Part shown: in pieces, positions 15,453 to 18,886 of the stretch | How the letters are laid out: the number at the start of each line of letters is the position of its first letter | How positions within the stretch are numbered: the stretch's first letter is position 1 | Assembly: GCA_949128015.1 (NCBI GenBank) | Contig: CASBRC010000403.1 | Span: forward strand, 1-18,886 | Length of the DNA stretch: 18,886 nt | Reading direction: 5' to 3' | From: Synechococcales cyanobacterium PMM_0003 | GTDB lineage: Bacteria > Cyanobacteriota > Cyanobacteriia > Pseudanabaenales > Pseudanabaenaceae | Notes under the pieces: model-generated | What the model was told of the DNA's origin: nothing | Seen by the model: only the letters and a program-made list of their open reading frames with translations | The model's database searches: none | Position numbers and translations under genes: made by a program

Positions 15453-18335
15453 ATGAGAACCTTAAATCCAGAAGTTTTGCATGAGATTGCCATTGAAACT
15501 CGTCAATGCTTTCTGAGAGAAGATGCCCCTAGCTATTTGGCAAATCTTCAAAAAGGTTTAGCCCAAATCCAATCAGGGCATCCTGACTATATCTTCTTAA
15601 TGCACGCAGCGCACTCACTTAAGGGTGGCTCAGCGATCGCAGAACTGAGTAGTCTGAGCAAACTCGCTCATAAATTAGAAGATCTGTTGGAGATTTTGCA
15701 ACACAATGAGTTTTGCGATCGCACTACGATTGCGGAAGTACTAAGTCATGGCATTGATGAAGTTGCTTCAGTTCTTTCGCAGGCTGCTGGGTTACCCAGC
15801 AATTCATTAGTTGATATTCAGATCGATCTAGAGCTTTTACAAAGATTAGATACATTATTAGCGATCGTTAAGATTCAAGAAAATAATCAAGATAATCATG
15901 GACAATCCACAAATATACCTTCTAAATTAATAAAAAGTGAGCCTCAAAATACATCTCAAACTGAACTTTCAATCAATACAAATACTGTCATTCAGACAAA
16001 GATTAGTCCAATTGTCATATCTTCTTTAGAGAAAGATTTAGAAGCTTGTCTTAAACAAGTAGAAACCAAATTATTGCTAAATTCTTCCAATTTAACAGAA
16101 CCTAAAATCAGAGAAGAACTACAGTATTTTTGTGATGAATGTCTGCTACTTGGTGACACCTTAAATCTTGATTGGTTGATTAATACAGTAGAACCATTTG
16201 AGGTGTATCTCCAGCAAGGGACTGCGATCGCAAACCTCTTATTAGAGCTTCAAGTTGTAATTACTAGTCTGCGATCGTTGCGATCGCAATATCTCACTCC
16301 TGCCCCAAAGGAGCCTAATCAATATATAGAGATACAGACTGACGAAATATCTAGAAAGACAAATACTCAAGTAATAGCTAACCCTATCCTTGAAGAGAAA
16401 GTTGTCAACAAAATCCAAACCATACCCGAATCTCAAGAGATTCTCTCGCCAACTGTCGAAGCAATTTCATATTTGCGGATTCCTTCATCACAAATTGAAG
16501 GTATGACTAATACCGTTGCTGAGATGATTTTGCGTCATGAACGATTGCTCAGACAACAGCAGCAATTAGGTCAAACCAATAAAAACTTACAGGCTCTTGT
16601 ATTGCAAATGATTCCTCTACAGGAGCAAGTACAAACGATTTACGATCAACTTGCGATCGCAACTCCAGTCAATCATTCTCAAAATAATTTAACTGCCAAT
16701 CAAACTGACGATTTCGATCAATTAGAACTCGACCAATATTCTACATCCCATACTACTCTCCAGAATCTGCAAGAAGTTCTACTAAGAGTTCGAGAAAGTC
16801 GTTCTGATATTGATCTTAGTTATCGCGATTTGGGCGAAGAAATCGAATACTTGCGCCAAGATTTAGATCGCCTGTATGCCCAACTTACTCAATCGCGTCT
16901 TGTCCCTTTTAAAACCCTTGCTCATCGCTTTCTACCGCAGCTCAAGCGCCTATGCCAACGCTATAACAAACAAGTCGAATTAGTAATTAATGGAGAAGAT
17001 GTTCTCATTGACCAAGTTATCTTAGAGCAGTTACAAACACCACTTAATCATCTGTTGTTAAATGCCTTTGATCATGGTGTAGAAAGCCTTGAAACTAGAT
17101 TGTCATTGGGCAAATCAGAAGTCGCTATTCTTACCCTTAGTGCCGTTATTTCTGGGAATCAAGTGATAATTGCACTCAAAGATGATGGGGATGGTATTAA
17201 TCTCCATAAAGTCTATGCAAGAGCCGTTGAGAAGAATATTTGTCCATCTGAAATCCCAATAAGTAAAATCCCTCGTCAAGAAATTCTCAATTTTATCTTT
17301 CAGCCCCATTTTTCTACCCGCAATATTGTTAGCGATATCTCTGGGCGCGGTATGGGCTTAGATATTGTGCGATCGCAAATCAATCGGTTGCGGGGCAATA
17401 TCCAAGTTGAGACATTACAAGGGCAGGGAACGAATTTTACGATTCGTTTACCACTTGGCTTAAGTCTGATGACTTTACTCATCTGTGCGATCGGCGAAAA
17501 TCTGATTGCCATTCCTGCAAGTGAAGTATTAGATATTTTCTCCTATGCTGAAGCCCAAATTTCTAATCAAGATAATTCACCAGAAATTGCTTGGCGAAAA
17601 AAGTTTATCCCGTTATTACACCTTACACAAGCTCTAAATTATAGCTCTCAAAACAGTGAATCATTAAACTCTAAAGTTTGTTTAGTTCTTAATCGTAATG
17701 ACCTACCGATCGCTGTAGCCATCGATGCACTTATTGAAGAACGTCAATTAATTCTTAAACCTTTTGATCGTAGTGTCATTACTCCAAGCTATCTAGCGGG
17801 CTGTACAGTTTTAGGAACAGGACAAGTTGTACCTGTTTTAATTCCTGATAATTTAGATTTGCTGATACAAGAAAATATTACTAGACATCTCCAAAATAAT
17901 AATAAACGCTCCAATCAAGTGTCGAATAATGGTGCAAAAAACAGCCTAGAAATAAATCAAAATTCAGTCAAAACAATTTTAATTGCTGAAGATTCGATCG
18001 CTACTCGCAATATGCTTGAACGACTGTTAAAACAGTTGGATTTTGAAGTAATGGCATGTCGTGATGGTCAAGAAGCGATCGACGTGCTTAATCGGATTCA
18101 AGGAAAAGTTGCCATGGTGATTTCTGATGTGGAAATGCCAAGAGTTAATGGATTTAATCTGCTCCAAACTATTCGCAATCACGATCTCTGGTATACGCTG
18201 CCTGTGGTGATGCTAACTTCACGCACAGGCGATCGGCATCGACAAAAAGCAATCAGCCTAGGCGCGAATGGATATCTCAGTAAACCAATTGTGGTCGGCG
18301 AATTGATGGATTGCCTAGGCGAATTCGCCAACTAA
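15453..18335 (+). CDS. pilL: PilL, hybrid CheA histidine kinase with C-terminal receiver
   Basis: 960 residues from the ATG at 15453; a GTG at 15447 in the same frame is an alternative. The HPt domain has the intact site AHSLKGGSA (H54). A linker with a second helical region follows, then a dimerisation coiled coil, and the ATPase domain with N box H533/N537 in DHG context, G1 box DDGDGI (577-582), F box FQPHFST and G2 box SGRGMGLD. Next come a CheW-like regulatory domain and a receiver (about 841-956) with E846-D847, D892, T922 and K944. All catalytic motifs are present. One change is NHLLLN in the N box, where most CheAs have an arginine (HLLRN). It should autophosphorylate under PilJ/PilI control and pass phosphate to its own receiver and to PilG/PilH. 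The gene ends at the strong terminator at 18334-18376. Confidence 0.92.
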   Translation: MRTLNPEVLHEIAIETRQCFLREDAPSYLANLQKGLAQIQSGHPDYIFLMHAAHSLKGGSAIAELSSLSKLAHKLEDLLEILQHNEFCDRTTIAEVLSHGIDEVASVLSQAAGLPSNSLVDIQIDLELLQRLDTLLAIVKIQENNQDNHGQSTNIPSKLIKSEPQNTSQTELSINTNTVIQTKISPIVISSLEKDLEACLKQVETKLLLNSSNLTEPKIREELQYFCDECLLLGDTLNLDWLINTVEPFEVYLQQGTAIANLLLELQVVITSLRSLRSQYLTPAPKEPNQYIEIQTDEISRKTNTQVIANPILEEKVVNKIQTIPESQEILSPTVEAISYLRIPSSQIEGMTNTVAEMILRHERLLRQQQQLGQTNKNLQALVLQMIPLQEQVQTIYDQLAIATPVNHSQNNLTANQTDDFDQLELDQYSTSHTTLQNLQEVLLRVRESRSDIDLSYRDLGEEIEYLRQDLDRLYAQLTQSRLVPFKTLAHRFLPQLKRLCQRYNKQVELVINGEDVLIDQVILEQLQTPLNHLLLNAFDHGVESLETRLSLGKSEVAILTLSAVISGNQVIIALKDDGDGINLHKVYARAVEKNICPSEIPISKIPRQEILNFIFQPHFSTRNIVSDISGRGMGLDIVRSQINRLRGNIQVETLQGQGTNFTIRLPLGLSLMTLLICAIGENLIAIPASEVLDIFSYAEAQISNQDNSPEIAWRKKFIPLLHLTQALNYSSQNSESLNSKVCLVLNRNDLPIAVAIDALIEERQLILKPFDRSVITPSYLAGCTVLGTGQVVPVLIPDNLDLLIQENITRHLQNNNKRSNQVSNNGAKNSLEINQNSVKTILIAEDSIATRNMLERLLKQLDFEVMACRDGQEAIDVLNRIQGKVAMVISDVEMPRVNGFNLLQTIRNHDLWYTLPVVMLTSRTGDRHRQKAISLGANGYLSKPIVVGELMDCLGEFAN

Positions 18336-18376
18336 AAAAGGTGTAGCGCACGCTCAGCGTGCGCCACACCTTTTTT
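18334..18376. terminator. Two-way intrinsic terminator between pilL and the permease gene
   Basis: Arms 18334-18353 and 18357-18376 pair over 20 positions with one mismatch (A18345/C18365). The loop is TCA. The core is GC-rich, with six As at one end and six Ts at the other, so it can terminate on both strands. It starts within the pilL stop codon and ends 13 bases from the stop of the converging permease gene. Confidence 0.85.
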
Positions 18377-18389
18377 GGGCTTTGGGTTT

Positions 18390-18886
18390 TTATATCGTTC
18401 CTTTAAATAAACCTTGCGGTTTGAAGAGCAATACCAAAATCATAATTACCAAACCCACACCCAGTTTATATTCTGTGCCAATACAATATTTCTGGAATTC
18501 TCCCAATACCGCAGGACAAGTAGTCGCAACTTCTTGAGAAATACCGACAATCAACGCGCCTGCGATCGCACCATAGGGATTGCCAATTCCACCCAGAATC
18601 ACCGCCGCAAACATTGGCAAAATCAAAAACCAGCCCATATTTGGACGCAAATTAGTAATCAAGCCATACATACTGCCACCAAAGGCAGTCATACCACCCG
18701 CAATTACCCATGTCCAGATGATTACTGCATTAACATTTATCCCTGCGACCTTAGCCAGTTCAGGATTATCCGCCACTGCTCGCATCGCTTTGCCGATTTT
18801 AGTATTTTGTAGCAAATAGTAAAGTCCTGCAATAACTGCGATCGCAGCCACGATCACCACGATTTTATTACGGGTAATCGCTATTC
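18390..18886 (-). CDS. livH: LivH-type branched-chain/neutral amino-acid ABC transporter permease (partial, 5' end beyond window)
   Basis: The minus-strand frame is open from the right edge to the TAA at 18390-18392, about 165 residues. It shows alternating hydrophobic membrane segments and the cytoplasmic loop GKAMRAVADNPELAKVAGIN, typical of LivH permeases at the contact with the ATPase. A later GGIGNPYGAIAGALIVG stretch and a PQGLFKG C-terminus also fit. A GTG at 18860 could be mistaken for a start, but the frame continues upstream to the edge without a stop, so the gene is truncated by the window. In cyanobacteria the nearest known role is NatD of the neutral amino-acid uptake system; a urea permease (UrtB) is a related but less likely alternative. 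It has no evident link with the pil cluster. Confidence 0.82.
   Translation of the reverse strand, partial: IAITRNKIVVIVAAIAVIAGLYYLLQNTKIGKAMRAVADNPELAKVAGINVNAVIIWTWVIAGGMTAFGGSMYGLITNLRPNMGWFLILPMFAAVILGGIGNPYGAIAGALIVGISQEVATTCPAVLGEFQKYCIGTEYKLGVGLVIMILVLLFKPQGLFKGTI

Noticed and set aside
18414..18812. Plus-strand 132-codon frame opposite the permease gene
   Set aside because: It is antisense to a clear LivH-family coding region and has no family motifs.

Overview
The window looks cyanobacterial. The HIP1 octamer GCGATCGC occurs roughly thirty times by eye, inside and outside genes, and the main locus has the composition of a cyanobacterial type IV pilus (Pil/Hmp) chemotaxis-like cluster. 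Base composition is moderately AT-rich. A Pseudanabaena-like lineage is possible, but that is a guess from sequence style.

Left flank (1-2588): the last codons of a TatD-like hydrolase (+) overlap, tail to tail, a minus-strand SbcD-type nuclease gene. A very long perfect hairpin separates that gene from a minus-strand deoxyhypusine synthase-family gene. The 2589-3209 gap holds no convincing protein gene, but it contains a compact set of complementary segments (about 2840-2995) that looks like a structured RNA of unknown identity.

Core (3210-18335, all +): a seven-gene signalling cluster. The distal five genes match the known cyanobacterial order: PATAN-domain response regulator (PilG), CheY-like PilH, CheW-like PilI, methyl-accepting protein PilJ and hybrid CheA PilL. 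They are expected to pass stimuli through PilJ-PilI-PilL to the PilG/PilH receivers and so control twitching motility, phototaxis or pilus function. No CheR, CheB or CheZ gene is visible. Ahead of them lie a second membrane receptor with an N-terminal TPR-like region and a second CheA-like hybrid protein. This second CheA keeps the overall domain order, but its phosphoacceptor histidine, its N-box histidine, most of the G2 ATP-lid glycines and one receiver acidic residue are replaced. It therefore reads as a pseudokinase or scaffold paired with its own receptor. This is the most interesting feature of the window.

A MITE-like palindromic element of about 87 bp sits between pilH and pilI. The cluster ends in a strong two-way hairpin terminator, followed on the minus strand by the 3' part of a LivH-type amino-acid ABC permease gene that runs off the right edge. 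Three hairpins at unrelated gene ends share similar T/G-rich tails.
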